A stretch of 64,000 nucleotides of DNA from contig NZ_PGGV01000010.1 in NCBI RefSeq assembly GCF_002798405.1, forward strand, positions 23,462 through 87,461. Reading direction: 5' to 3'. Of this stretch, positions 1 to 11,500 are shown in pieces. Under the pieces are notes generated by a model that saw nothing but the letters and a program-made list of their open reading frames with translations, did no database searches and was not told the origin of the DNA. Numbering within the stretch: the stretch's first letter is position 1; each line of letters opens with the position of its first letter. Both the position numbers and the translations under genes were made by a program. Origin of the DNA: Glycomyces xiaoerkulensis (GTDB lineage Bacteria > Actinomycetota > Actinomycetes > Mycobacteriales > Micromonosporaceae).

Positions 1-650
1 GCGATCGCGACTACGCCCGGAAACGGCTCGAGAAGGCCGTCGACGACACCGACATGGCCTGGCCCGACACCGCCTACCTCTCCGACCTGCACCCGCTCGT
101 CGAATGGCTGGTCGACAAGGCCCTCGTCAGGCTTGGCCGCGGCAAGGCCCCGATCATCCACTGCGGCGTGCCCGAACCGGTATTCGCCGTCCAAGGCGTC
201 TACACCAACAAGGCCGGGCAGCCCGCGGTCGTCGAATGGATGACGGTCACCGGTCTCGACGGTGCCGAACCGGAGGTGAAGGGCGACCTCATCGAGCGGC
301 TGCACACCGCCGGTGTCGGACCCCGCATGGCCAATCCCGGCCGCCCCTACGACACAACCCCGCTGCAAGCCCTTGTCAAACCGGCCATCGCCGCCGCCCG
401 CCGCTATCTTGAAACCCGTCGCGACGCGGCCGACGCGGTCATCGCCGAGGAGATCGAGGAACACGAGGCCCGCCTGGGCGACTGGCAGCAGGCCGCCCTC
501 CACGGGCTCGACGACCTTCTTCCGAACGCGGGCCGCCGCAGAAACGCCGTGGCGAACACCGCCGAGGCCCAACGCGACCACATTGAGAAACTCGCCACCG
601 ACGGGCAGCCGCTCCTGCGCGTGCTCGCCGTCCTCGTGTCAGAAGTCTAG
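1..650 (+). CDS. C-terminal part of a probable DISARM-type helicase (DrmD-like), 5' end outside window
   Basis: The frame is open from base 3 and ends with TAG at 648-650, so about 215 C-terminal residues are present and the start lies upstream. No helicase motif survives in this piece. The identification rests on position directly before an adenine methyltransferase and a DUF1998 helicase, the gene order of class 1 DISARM (drmD-drmMI-drmA), and on an acidic/aliphatic tail with a segment reading HPLVEWLVDKAL that resembles the C-terminal region of SNF2-type helicases in such loci. The tail from about residue 120 is rich in Ala, Glu and Arg and is probably helical. The next gene starts 9 bp after the stop, so they are co-transcribed. 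The family is inferred, not seen; the reading frame itself is certain. Confidence 0.55.
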   Translation, partial: DRDYARKRLEKAVDDTDMAWPDTAYLSDLHPLVEWLVDKALVRLGRGKAPIIHCGVPEPVFAVQGVYTNKAGQPAVVEWMTVTGLDGAEPEVKGDLIERLHTAGVGPRMANPGRPYDTTPLQALVKPAIAAARRYLETRRDAADAVIAEEIEEHEARLGDWQQAALHGLDDLLPNAGRRRNAVANTAEAQRDHIEKLATDGQPLLRVLAVLVSEV

Positions 651-659
651 GAGCAGCGC

Positions 660-3600
660 ATGATCTACGACTCCATCACCAACCGCGGCGAATACTTCTC
701 CAACCACTACCTGGCCGAGCTACTCCCCGCCGCCCTCAAGAAGCAGCATTGGTCGCGCTGGACCGCCGACGCCAAGGCCGGCAAGTCCACGCCTCGCAGC
801 CGTATGCGCTCTCTCCGAGTCCCGTACCAGAAGACCCGGTTGGACATCCGCGAACTCCAGGAATCCGGAGAGACCGAGCTGGTCTCCAAGCGCCTCGGCG
901 CATGGCACGCCGAGCTCCTGGCCGGTCTCGGCTTTGACCCCGAACCGCAGGTCCTCAATGTCCAGCGCGCCGACAACGACCATGACGTCCCGGTTGCTTG
1001 CCTCGACGGCGACTTCGAAGGCGGCCTGGTCGCCGTCGAAGCCGGATTCGCCACCGAACTCGACGACGCCTTCGACCCCGAAGGCGCAGGCAGGCTCCAG
1101 GATCCGGTCACGACCCAGGCGGAGCGGATCGAGACCGCCGACAAGCTCGCTACCTGGCTGTTCACCGCTGACACCCCGCCGCGCTACGTCCTCATCCTCG
1201 CCGGCGGCATCGTCGTCCTCGCCGACCGCCTCGCGTGGGGCTCCGGCCGCTACCTGGCCGTCGACCTCGATGTCGCACTGGAACGCAACGACGTGAAGAA
1301 CGGCGGCGAGCTCGACCTCATCGCCGGTCTCTTCAGCGCCGAGATGCTGCGCAAGCCCGAAGGCGAGACCGAAAGCCCGCTCGCAGCGCTCGTCGACGAA
1401 TCCAGCCGCCACGCGGTCGGCGTCTCCAAGGACCTCCGCGAGGCCCTGCGCCGCAGCGTCGAAATCGTCGCCAACGAAGTCCTCGCCCGCTTCCGCGATG
1501 CCGGGGTAGCACTGGACGAGATCGAAGTCGCCGACGACGCCAAGGACCTCGCCGACCAGCTCCGTCGCGAATCCCTGCGCTACCTCTACCGGATCCTGTT
1601 CCTGCTCTATGCCGAGGCCCGCCCCGACACCGGCATTCTCCCGGTGGACCATCCCGAATACATGGAGGGCTACTCCCTGGCCCGCCTCGGTGAGCTGGTC
1701 GTCGCCGACCTCGACTCCGCCTCGAACGACGGCTTCCACTTCTACGAGTCCCTGAACCTTTTGTTCAACCGGGTCAACCGCGGCTACCGGCATGACCAGC
1801 CGGTGGGGGAGAGCGAAAGCGCCGGCATCCGCTTCGAGCCGATGCGGTCCGAGCTGTTCGAGCCCGCCGCGATCAAGCTCATCGGCAAGTCCGTCTACGT
1901 CGAGGACCACGGCGGCGTCGATACTCGCCTGCGCAACCGGGCGCTCCACGCGGTGCTCCGGCTTCTCATGCTCACCAAGGGCGGAGCGAAGCGCGGCAGG
2001 GGGCGCTCGGCGGCAGCGACGAGTCGGCAGGGCGGCTTCATCTCCTATGCGCAACTGGGCATCAACCAGCTCGGTGCGGTCTATGAGGGCCTGATGTCCT
2101 ACACGGGGCGGATCGCGGAAGACGAAGCACTCCTGGAGGTCGCCAAGGGCGGCGACCCCGAGGACGGCTCCTGGCTGGTGCCCGCCTCGAAGGTGGCCGA
2201 CTACCCGGACGAGGTGTATGTACGCCGCGAGGACCCGTGGACCGGCGAACTGAAGCGGGTCAGGTACGAGGTAGGCCAGTTCGTGTACCGTCTGGCCGGT
2301 CGCGACCGCCAGACTTCGGCGAGCTACTACACCCCGGAATCGCTGACCAAGGCGACGGTCAAGCTTGCGCTCGACTACCGCATGGAAGAGGCGAGCGAGC
2401 CGGTGACCGCGGCTGAGATGCTGCGCTGGAAGATCTGCGAGCCCGCCCTGGGGTCCGGCGCGTTCTTGAACGAGGCCATCAACCAGGTTGCCGAGCGGTA
2501 CCTCCAGAAGCGCCAGGAGGAATTGGGAACGGAACTGCCTGCCGAGGACTACCAGCGGGAGTTGCAGAAGGTCAAGGCGTACATCGCCCTGCACAACTCG
2601 TACGGGGTGGACCTGAACGCGACGGCGGTTGAGCTGGCGGAGATCTCACTCTGGCTGAACGTCATGCATCCTGGGCTGCAAGCCCCATGGTTCGGACTCC
2701 ACCTGCGCCAAGGTAACTCGCTGATCGGCGCGAACCGGAGGTACTACGACCCCAAGGACGTCCGTAGCAAGGCCTGGCTGAGTTCAGCGCCGGTAGAGCA
2801 CCCCTTCAAGAACGGAGACCTGCCGGAAGGCATGATCCACCACTTCCTGCTCCCCGCGAAAGGCTGGGGAGCGGTCGCGGGGGAGAAGGAGGCGAAGAAG
2901 CTCGCCCCGGAGGATGCCGAGAAGCTGAACAAGTGGCGTAAGGCTATGCGGGCCAAGCCCAAAGAGAAGCAGATCAACCGCTTGAAGGCCCTATCGAGGC
3001 GGGCCGAGTACCTGTGGGACCTGGTCGAGAAGCGCCTCCAGATCTCCGAGCAGGAGATCGCGCGCAAGATCGACGTCTGGCGAGCCGAAGACCTCCCGGA
3101 ACCGAGTAACCCGGTCGCGAAGGAAGATGTCCTCAAGACACTGGGAGCCCTGCAAGACGACCTCGAAGGAGCGGGCACCCCCTACTGGCGCCTGAAGACG
3201 GTTATGGACGCCTGGTGCGCCCTGTGGTTCTGGCCTGTCCAGGAGGCATCGTTGTTGGACGGCAGCCATGTGAAGTATGAGGGAAGCCAGGATAACGACC
3301 TCCGGACGGCAACTGGCCGCCAGCGAAGGATCGTGCCCCTGGCAGAATTGGACGATTGGATCGACTTCGCCGAAGCTCTGCTTGGCCGAGTTGACTACGA
3401 CGACCAAGGGCTACGCGGAGCCTTCACGAGTCTCCCTGAACTGAGCGACTTCGAAGACCATCTCCCAACGAACATGGGTATGCAGCACTTTTCGCGGGTC
3501 CGGGAGCAGTACCCCTGGCTTCAGCAGTCCATTGACATTGCCAAGGAACAAAACTTTTTTCATTGGGAACTTCAATACGCTCATGTCTTTAAAAACGGAG

Positions 3601-5513
3601 GATTTGACCTCCAAGTAGGAAATCCGCCGTGGGTACGGCCCCGTTGGGATGAAAACCTGATCCAGGCGGAGATTGATCCTTGGTTTGCTCTTACGCCGAA
3701 CGCGGGACGAAGCGAATGGAATGAAAGAAAGACAGATGTCTTCGCACTGAAGCAAGCGAAGCAACTTCTTCTAGCTGAACACGCAGTTTTTCGTGGAACA
3801 TTGGAGTTTTGTGGCAACTCAGTCACATATCCGATCCTGGGTAATACGCAACCAGATTTCTATCGCTGTTTCATGTCACGAGTATGGTCAAACCTTGGTA
3901 TGGCGGGCACCGCGGGCTTGATACATCCAGGCACGCATTTTGTGGGAGCGAATGAGGGGGTCCTTAGAGAGTCTGCATACCGGCATCTTCGGCTCCATTG
4001 TCATATGATTAACACTAAGTCGCAGTTCCAGGAAGTTGACAGTAATGCAGAATTTGGCATACATGTCTATGGAGCTGAGCAATCGGTACATTTTCGACAC
4101 GCATGCTGGGTTTATGAACCGAGAACATTGCTAGCTTCCCTGTTCATGCAAGACTATGGCTTCAAGCCGGAAGAAGTTGCTTTCGTGCCAGGTGTGAAGA
4201 ATCTTGGAACCTGGGATACTCGCCCACATCCTCGTAGGCTTATCGAAGTCGATGAAGAAGTGCTGTCACTGTGGGCGCAAATCGAAGACACCGAGAACGA
4301 CAAGACTCGACAGGCAAAGCTTCTCTATCCGATATCTGTATCTGAGCAGGAAGCAATTTCTGCAATCGTTTCATATCCTAGGCGAGTCAGTTCGTTGGGG
4401 CCGCGTATTACTAGAGGACTAGATGAAAAACGCGATCGTGCGCGTGGCCGGTTCTATGAAGACACCAGGAATGTGAATACCTGGAGCGATGTTATCCTCC
4501 AGGGGCCATTTTTTGGGATCTCTACACCGTTTGCCAAGTATCCAAATATTCCGTGTTTGAATAAGAATGACTACTCTCCCTGGGATCTAACTACCCTTGA
4601 TTCGGATGCGATTCCTAGAACCAACTATCTGCCTGGGGTGAAGGCTGAGGATTTCATACAATTTCAAGAAAAATGGATAGATTTCGAAAATGATAATCAA
4701 CTGCAAGCTTGTTCATCATTTTATCGTCTTGCCTGGAGAAGAAGAGTTAATCTTCGAAGTGAGCGAAGTCTGTTTGCCGCAATAATTCCACCTGGTCCTA
4801 CACATGTCCATCCTGTGCATACAATGGTGCTTGAAAGTCAAGCAAGCACTGTTCTACTGGCTGGCTACTGGGCGTCGCTGCCTTTGGATTACTTGCTTAG
4901 GATCTCCGGTACGTCGGACCTTCAAGTAGGTAACGTTACGAACCTGCCAGCTGCAGAACCGGATCACGAGCTCGCTACCTCTCTAATTTTGCGAACGCTC
5001 CGCCTAAATTGTCTTACGGCTGCCTACGGGCGAATCTGGCGAGATCTATACACAGTTGCTTGGAGGTCGGAATCCTGGGCATTGGGCTGGCCGATCTTGC
5101 AGAAACTTGGACAGGTTGAGGCGGAATGGTCAGATGCCATACCACTCCGAACTGAGTATGAGCGCCGCGCTGCGCTTGTCGAGATTGATGCCTTGGTAGC
5201 GGTCATGCTTGGTATGAGTGCCCAGCAGCTCGAGGCCATCTATCTCGCTCGATATCCTGTGCTGTCCGAACGCGAAGACAAGACTTGGTTCGATGCCAAC
5301 GGTCGCAAGATCTGCGGTGACACCAAGGCTGGCGGCCTCGGACAGACGAAGGAGGACTTCATCCAGCTCCAAGCTCACCTGAACGACGGTGCTCCTCCTC
5401 CTTCCGGCTATTCCCCTCCGTTCTACAAAGCCGATAGAGTCGCTGAGATGACTGCCGCCCATGCAGAGTTCACTCGTCGCCTCGAAGCCAAGCAGGCTGA
5501 GGCCGGGTCATGA
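660..5513 (+). CDS. Large N6-adenine DNA methyltransferase, DrmMI / Eco57I-like
   Basis: A 1617-aa protein predicted to methylate adenine in DNA as the self-marking arm of a defence operon. The AdoMet-binding motif I is CEPALGSGAF (about residues 593-602), a variant of DPACGSGxF. A motif II-like acid follows in YGVDLNATAVELAE, and the catalytic motif IV is NPPW at about 988-991. This order (I before IV, NPPW) is that of gamma-class N6-adenine methylases. The 590-residue N-terminal region and the long insert between motifs I and IV match the large size of DrmMI and Eco57I-type proteins. The start follows AGGAG at 651-655. Base composition drops sharply from about 3500 to 5300, covering the region just before NPPW and the presumed target-recognition part, then returns to high GC for the last 80 residues. 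No nuclease motif was recognised. Confidence 0.85.
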   Translation: MIYDSITNRGEYFSNHYLAELLPAALKKQHWSRWTADAKAGKSTPRSRMRSLRVPYQKTRLDIRELQESGETELVSKRLGAWHAELLAGLGFDPEPQVLNVQRADNDHDVPVACLDGDFEGGLVAVEAGFATELDDAFDPEGAGRLQDPVTTQAERIETADKLATWLFTADTPPRYVLILAGGIVVLADRLAWGSGRYLAVDLDVALERNDVKNGGELDLIAGLFSAEMLRKPEGETESPLAALVDESSRHAVGVSKDLREALRRSVEIVANEVLARFRDAGVALDEIEVADDAKDLADQLRRESLRYLYRILFLLYAEARPDTGILPVDHPEYMEGYSLARLGELVVADLDSASNDGFHFYESLNLLFNRVNRGYRHDQPVGESESAGIRFEPMRSELFEPAAIKLIGKSVYVEDHGGVDTRLRNRALHAVLRLLMLTKGGAKRGRGRSAAATSRQGGFISYAQLGINQLGAVYEGLMSYTGRIAEDEALLEVAKGGDPEDGSWLVPASKVADYPDEVYVRREDPWTGELKRVRYEVGQFVYRLAGRDRQTSASYYTPESLTKATVKLALDYRMEEASEPVTAAEMLRWKICEPALGSGAFLNEAINQVAERYLQKRQEELGTELPAEDYQRELQKVKAYIALHNSYGVDLNATAVELAEISLWLNVMHPGLQAPWFGLHLRQGNSLIGANRRYYDPKDVRSKAWLSSAPVEHPFKNGDLPEGMIHHFLLPAKGWGAVAGEKEAKKLAPEDAEKLNKWRKAMRAKPKEKQINRLKALSRRAEYLWDLVEKRLQISEQEIARKIDVWRAEDLPEPSNPVAKEDVLKTLGALQDDLEGAGTPYWRLKTVMDAWCALWFWPVQEASLLDGSHVKYEGSQDNDLRTATGRQRRIVPLAELDDWIDFAEALLGRVDYDDQGLRGAFTSLPELSDFEDHLPTNMGMQHFSRVREQYPWLQQSIDIAKEQNFFHWELQYAHVFKNGGFDLQVGNPPWVRPRWDENLIQAEIDPWFALTPNAGRSEWNERKTDVFALKQAKQLLLAEHAVFRGTLEFCGNSVTYPILGNTQPDFYRCFMSRVWSNLGMAGTAGLIHPGTHFVGANEGVLRESAYRHLRLHCHMINTKSQFQEVDSNAEFGIHVYGAEQSVHFRHACWVYEPRTLLASLFMQDYGFKPEEVAFVPGVKNLGTWDTRPHPRRLIEVDEEVLSLWAQIEDTENDKTRQAKLLYPISVSEQEAISAIVSYPRRVSSLGPRITRGLDEKRDRARGRFYEDTRNVNTWSDVILQGPFFGISTPFAKYPNIPCLNKNDYSPWDLTTLDSDAIPRTNYLPGVKAEDFIQFQEKWIDFENDNQLQACSSFYRLAWRRRVNLRSERSLFAAIIPPGPTHVHPVHTMVLESQASTVLLAGYWASLPLDYLLRISGTSDLQVGNVTNLPAAEPDHELATSLILRTLRLNCLTAAYGRIWRDLYTVAWRSESWALGWPILQKLGQVEAEWSDAIPLRTEYERRAALVEIDALVAVMLGMSAQQLEAIYLARYPVLSEREDKTWFDANGRKICGDTKAGGLGQTKEDFIQLQAHLNDGAPPPSGYSPPFYKADRVAEMTAAHAEFTRRLEAKQAEAGS

Positions 5514-8500
5514 AGCCCTCGCTCGCCGCGCTTCGTATGCGCGACCAGGTCGTCGAGTACCTGGCCACCACGTACGGCATGACCGGAGAGTCCGCCCGTG
5601 AACTGGAGCGATTCCTGACCGACCCGGAAGACGGGATCGTCAAGGGGCCGTTCCTCCGGCTCCGGACCCCGTTCCGGCCAGCCTCGCCCGGCTGGGAGTC
5701 CGACCTTGACTGGCTCCCCGAGGGGTTCACCCCTCACCGACACCAGGCGAACGCTTGGTCACGGCTTTCCTCCAAGCGCCACGAGCCGCAGCCGACCATC
5801 GTCACCACCGGCACCGGCTCCGGTAAGACCGAGTCGTTCCTGATCCCGATCCTGGACCACTGCCGCCGCCACGCCGACTCCTCGAACCCCGGCGTCAAGG
5901 CCGTGTTCCTCTACCCGATGAACGCCCTCGCGGCCGACCAAGCCAAGCGGCTCAACGAAATGCTGAGCTCTGACCCTCGCCTGTCCGATGTCACCGCAGG
6001 TCTTTACATCGGCGACAAGGCCGAGGTCACCTACGAGCGCATCCTCACCGAGCGTCGCGACATACAAGCGACACCACCTGACATCCTCATCACCAACTAC
6101 AAGATGCTGGACCTGATCCTCCAGCGTCCCGTCGACGCCGCGCTCTTCGGCCCGCGCCAGCTCACCTACATCGTCGTCGACGAGTTCCACACCTACGACG
6201 GCGCCCAAGGCACCGACGTCGCGATGCTGCTGCGCCGCCTCAACGCCGCCGTCGGGGACCGCCCCGTCTGCCCCGTCGCCACCTCCGCCACCCTCGCCAG
6301 CGGCGAGGGCGCCGACGACCTCATCCGCGAAGTCGCCGAGGACGTCTTCGGCGTCCCCTTCGCGCCCGACTCGGTCATCGTCGAGGACCGGCTCGATTCG
6401 CGGGAGTTCATCGAAGAACCCGATGACGACGAGGTCTTCAACCTCCCGACCCCCGAGGAGTTCCTGGGGATCTCCGGCGACCCGGTAGACGATCCCGCCG
6501 CTCTCGCCGAGCTGACCGGGCTCGTCTGCGGCAGACGGGACCTCACGCCCGTCGAACTCGGCGCGAAGCTCAAGCGGCACCCGCTCACCCGCGTGCTGCT
6601 CGACGTCTTCACCGACGGGCAGGTCCGCGACCTCGATGCGATCTTCGCCGCCTTCCGGCGCGGGCTCGTGCTCGACTCCTGGGTGAAAGTGTTCCGCACC
6701 GACCGTGCCCTGGCCTCCGAAGCGCTCGCCCGGTACCTCGCGCTGCTGTCGGTGGCCCGCGACCCCGACTTCCCGTCCCGACCGCTGCTCAAGGTCGAGA
6801 CGCACCTGTGGCTGAAAGCGATCCACCGCGTCCTGCGCCAGGTCTCCCACGCTCCCCGGTTCCACTGGGACTCCGACGACTCGCTCAGCGAAGCCCTCGT
6901 GCTGCCCGCGATCGCCTGCCGCCACTGCGGCCGCTCCGGCTGGATGGCGCTCTCGCCCGAGCAGGACCCCGAAGACCTCAAGACCGAGGCCGTCAAGATC
7001 TACCGCGCCACCGTCCGCAAGAAGACCAAGTCCCGCCTGCGCGCGCTCACCGCCGCCGCCCAGGCCGAATGCGACGCCGTCACCGCCGAAGAACCGCATC
7101 TCAAAGCACTCGACCTCGCGCACCTTCGGACGCTCGACCCGCTGACCGACAAAGCGGTAGACGCACCCAGGCCCGAAGACGCCGAGCAGCCGGCGGACGC
7201 CTCGGAGGCGATCCCCGTGTGGGTCAACCTGGAGAGCGACGCCGCCGCGCGCGAGGACCGCTGCCCGGCCTGCAACCGCGACAACGGCATCCGCTTCATC
7301 GGCACCGGCGCGGTCACGCTCGCCTCGGTGGTCGTCACCGAGCTGTTCACGCGGTCGCTCGAACCCGACCTGGAGGCCCGCAAGACCCTGGCCTTCTCCG
7401 ATTCGGTGCAGGACGCCGCCCACCGGGCCGGTTTCCTGTCCTCGCGTTCGCACTCGTTCTCGCTGCGCAGCCACCTCGCGAAGCAACTGCCCGACGACAA
7501 GCCCCGCGGACTCGACGAGCTCGCCGCCTCCGCGCTCGAAGCACTGCCCGAGACCGCGGAACTGTCGGCCGTGGTCCCCGTCGAACTGCACGACCAGACC
7601 GAAGTGAAGCGCCTCCTCGAAGGCACCGGCGAAGGCACGCCCGCCGCATGGAGGCTCATCGCCGACCGGGTCTCGTTCGACACCTTCCTCGAATTCGGCC
7701 TGCGCTCCCGCCTGGGGCGCACCCTCGAGACCACCCGCACCGCGGCCGCCGAAGTGGCGCTGCCCGATCCCGACCTGGTCGCCGGGATCGCCCGCGACGT
7801 GCTGCAGACCTGCCGCGGCGACATGCCGCTTGAGCTCCCCTCACCCGAGTTGTTCTTCGAGCACGCGCGCGGCCTGCTCGAACGGCTCCGCGGCAACGGC
7901 GCGATCAAGCACCGCTGGCTCGACCAGTGGATCACCACGGCAGGTGCGAAGCCGTGGTCGATCTGGGGCGGCCGTCCCCCCGGGATGCCCGCCTTCCCCG
8001 ACACGATCTCCCGGCCCGAGTTCGGCCTCGGCGAGGAGTACCAGAAGAAGGGCTTCACGCCCCTGACCCGCAGGGGCACCTGGTACGCCGACTGGACCCG
8101 ACGGACACTCGGACTCGCCGAGTCGGTCTCGGCCCAGTACCTGCCGCGGCTGCTCTCCGCGCTCGCCGACTCCGGCCTCATCGCCGCGCGCACGATCTCG
8201 GGCACCGGCACCAGGGTCTTCGGCCTCACCCCCGGGCACATCGCCGTCACCGGCCTGTCCAGCGACGCCGCGGCCGAGGCGATCGTCGCCTGCGACGTCT
8301 GCGACCACCGGCTCACCGTCGTCCCCGAACGCCGCGACTCCTGGGCCGGAACCCGCTGCCCCCGCTGGCGCTGCCAAGGGCGACTGCGCCCCCGAGAGGC
8401 CGAGCGGGAGGACTTCTACCGGCGGATCTACCGCGAGAAGGAAGTCTTCCGCGTCCGCGCCGTCGACCACACCGGGGTCCTGACCCGCGAACAGCGCGAG

Positions 8501-11500
8501 AAGGTCGAGCGCGACTTCCAAGGCGACGGATTCGACGACCCGAACGTCCTCTCCGCCACCTCCACACTCGAACTCGGCATCGACATCGGCGACCTCTCGG
8601 CGGTCATCCTCGCCGGGCTGCCCCCGGCCCCGGCCGGGTACGCGCAGCGGTCCGGGCGGGCCGGCCGCAAGACCGGCAACGCCCTCACCGTCACCGTCGC
8701 CGACCGCCGCCCCCGCGACCGGCACTTCTTCGCCGACCCGAGCCTCATGCTCGACGCGGCGATCAGCCCGCCCGGGGCCTACCTCTCGGCCGTAGAAATC
8801 CTCAAACGGCAATACACGGCCTTCCTGCTCGACAAGGCCGGCCGCGGGGAACTCCCCGGAGTGGGGGAGCCGCCGCGGCTCGCCTCCGCCCTGTTCGGGG
8901 ACACCGGCTGGCTCGCCCAGTTCTCGGCCGCCGCGCGAACCTCCTTCCACACCACCGGCGCCGAATTCCTCGACCTGTTCGGCGACAAGCTCTCCGAGCG
9001 CGTCACCGACGAACTGCGGGACTGGTTCGGCCCCGGACTCGAGAAGCGCCTCGAGATCGCCGCCGCCGACTGGGAAGCCCGCCTCGCCCACCTCCGCGAC
9101 CGCATCGCCCAGATCGAGACCGCCGCCGGCGAACTCACCGACCCCGACGGCGAGGACAAGGGAGAGCTTCGCCAGCTCCGCGCCGAAGCCGCAGGCATCC
9201 GCCGCCGGTTCGGCGACATCGGGCGCACCCCCGCCCACAACGCGCTCGTCGAATTCGGGCTCCTGCCCAACTACGCGCTCATCGACACCGCCACCACCCT
9301 CGAAGCCACCCTCACCAATGTGGAGGAAACCTCGGAGGGCGACAAGGAGTACACGTCCGAACTGCGCGAATACCCGCGCCCGGCCCGCCAGGCCCTCACC
9401 GAGATCGCCCCCGGCAGCACCTTCTACGCCCGCGGCTACCAGCACGCCGTCCGCGGCCTCGACGTCGGCACCCGGGCCAACCCCGCCTGGGAGGAATGGC
9501 GGATCTGCCCCGGCTGCGGCCACGTCCGGACCCATGAGGCCGCCGCCGACCTCAGCCCCTGCGAGCGCTGCGGCACCGCCATGAACGACAACGGCGAGCT
9601 GTACCGGGTCCTGCGACCGGTCCGAAGCTGGGCCGACGACCGAAACGACGACGCGCACATCTCCGACGCCCGCGACGACCGCCTGAACACCTACTACAAC
9701 ACCGTCGACACCGTCGACATCGCCCACGTCAGCACCGGGTGGCACCACCGCAGCGCCGCCTTCGGCGCCGACTACGCCCCCGAGGCCGTCGTCCGCCGCT
9801 TCAACCTCGGCCTGCTGCGGCCCGAGCGCCGCGACTCCTTCGTCTTCGCCGGCAAGGACACCGACATCAACTGGTTCTGGGTCTGCCCCGAATGCGGCGG
9901 CACCGGCACCGACGAGGACCCCAGCCTCAAACAGGACCACCAGTTCGCTGGCCGCGGCGACGCCGCCCGCGAGCACCACCGCCGGTGGTGCCGCAACCGC
10001 ACCCCCAACACCGGGCACCAGAAGATCATCCTCGCCCACGAACTGCCCACCGAGACGCTGCGGATCCTCGTCCCCGTCCTCACCTTCCACCAGGCCGAGA
10101 AGCTCGCCTCCTTCCAGGCGGCGCTCAAACTCGGCCTCGCCGCCGTCTACAAGGGCGACCCCTCCCACCTGGCGACCGTCACCGCGACCATGCCCGACAC
10201 CGGCACCCGGGACATCCGCAACTTCGTCGTCCTCTTCGACCAACTGCCCAGCGGCACCGGCTACCTCGACCGACTCTCCCAGCCCGACGCACTGCGCTCG
10301 GTGCTCGCCGCCGCCCGCGAACGGCTCGAAGCCTGCGACTGCAAGCAGCACCGCGCCTGCCACCGCTGCCTGCTCGCCCACACGCCCCAGAACGACTACG
10401 AGCACGTCTCGCGCGGCACCGCCATCGAGATGCTCGCCGAACTCCTCGACGACTGGGGCACCGAACCGGTATCCGGCGTCCACGACATCTCGCTGCTGCG
10501 CCTGACCGAGTCGGAACTGGAGCAGCGCTTCCTCGACAAACTGCGCCGCTACGCCGCCCGGACCGACGGCGTCCGCCTCATCGACCAGCACCGCGACGAG
10601 GCCGAACTGCTCCTCACCGGCGCCGACGACCGACCCGTCCGCTGGAAGGTCCGCCTGCAGAAGCGCATCGAAGGCACCATCCCCGACGCCGAGTTCACCC
10701 GCCTCGACGCCGAGTCCGAGACCGTCGCGTTCTACCTCGACGGCTACGCCTTCCACGCCAGCGCCGAACACAACCGGCTCGCCGACGACGCCTACAAGCG
10801 CAGCACCCTGCACGCCCACGGCTACCGCGTCTTCGCCGCCACCTGGGACGACGTCGAGACCTGGCTCGACCCCGACGCCGAAAGCCCCTGGCCCCCCTAC
10901 CGTCACGACGCACGGCGGACCGCGGACGAGGCCCTGCGGAACCTCGGCGGCGAACCGGGCGACCTCACCCGCTCCTGCACCTGGGGCAACCCGCTCGACC
11001 TGCTCATGGCCTACCTGAAGGACCCGGACGCCGAACGCTGGGCGCGCCGCACGGCCGCCACGGTCATGGGCCTGGCAACGAAGGCGTCCAAGCAGACCAT
11101 GGCGACCTCCGCCGGCGTCGCCCCCGCAGTCGACGCCGCCGTGGACGGCCGCGACCTCCCCGTCCCCGAGGACGGGCGGATCGCCGTGCTCAGCGCCGTC
11201 GACGGCAACGACCTGCCGATGGCGATCTGCATCGACGCCCGATCCGCCGGACGCCAGCCGCTCACCGCCATCGCCGTCCTCGACGACTCCGCGGCCGCAA
11301 TCGGCCGGACCGAGGAGCACAAGCGGCGCTGGAAATCCTGGCTGTACTGGGCCAACCTCTTGCAGTTCCTCCCCGGTCAGGGCGGCGACGGCGTACAGGA
11401 GACCACCAGCGGCCTCCGCGAGTTCGACCCGTTCCTGCTCACCGTCTGCGAAGGCACCGGCCTGCTCGCCGCGCTCGCCGACGCGCCGCCGGTCGACCTC

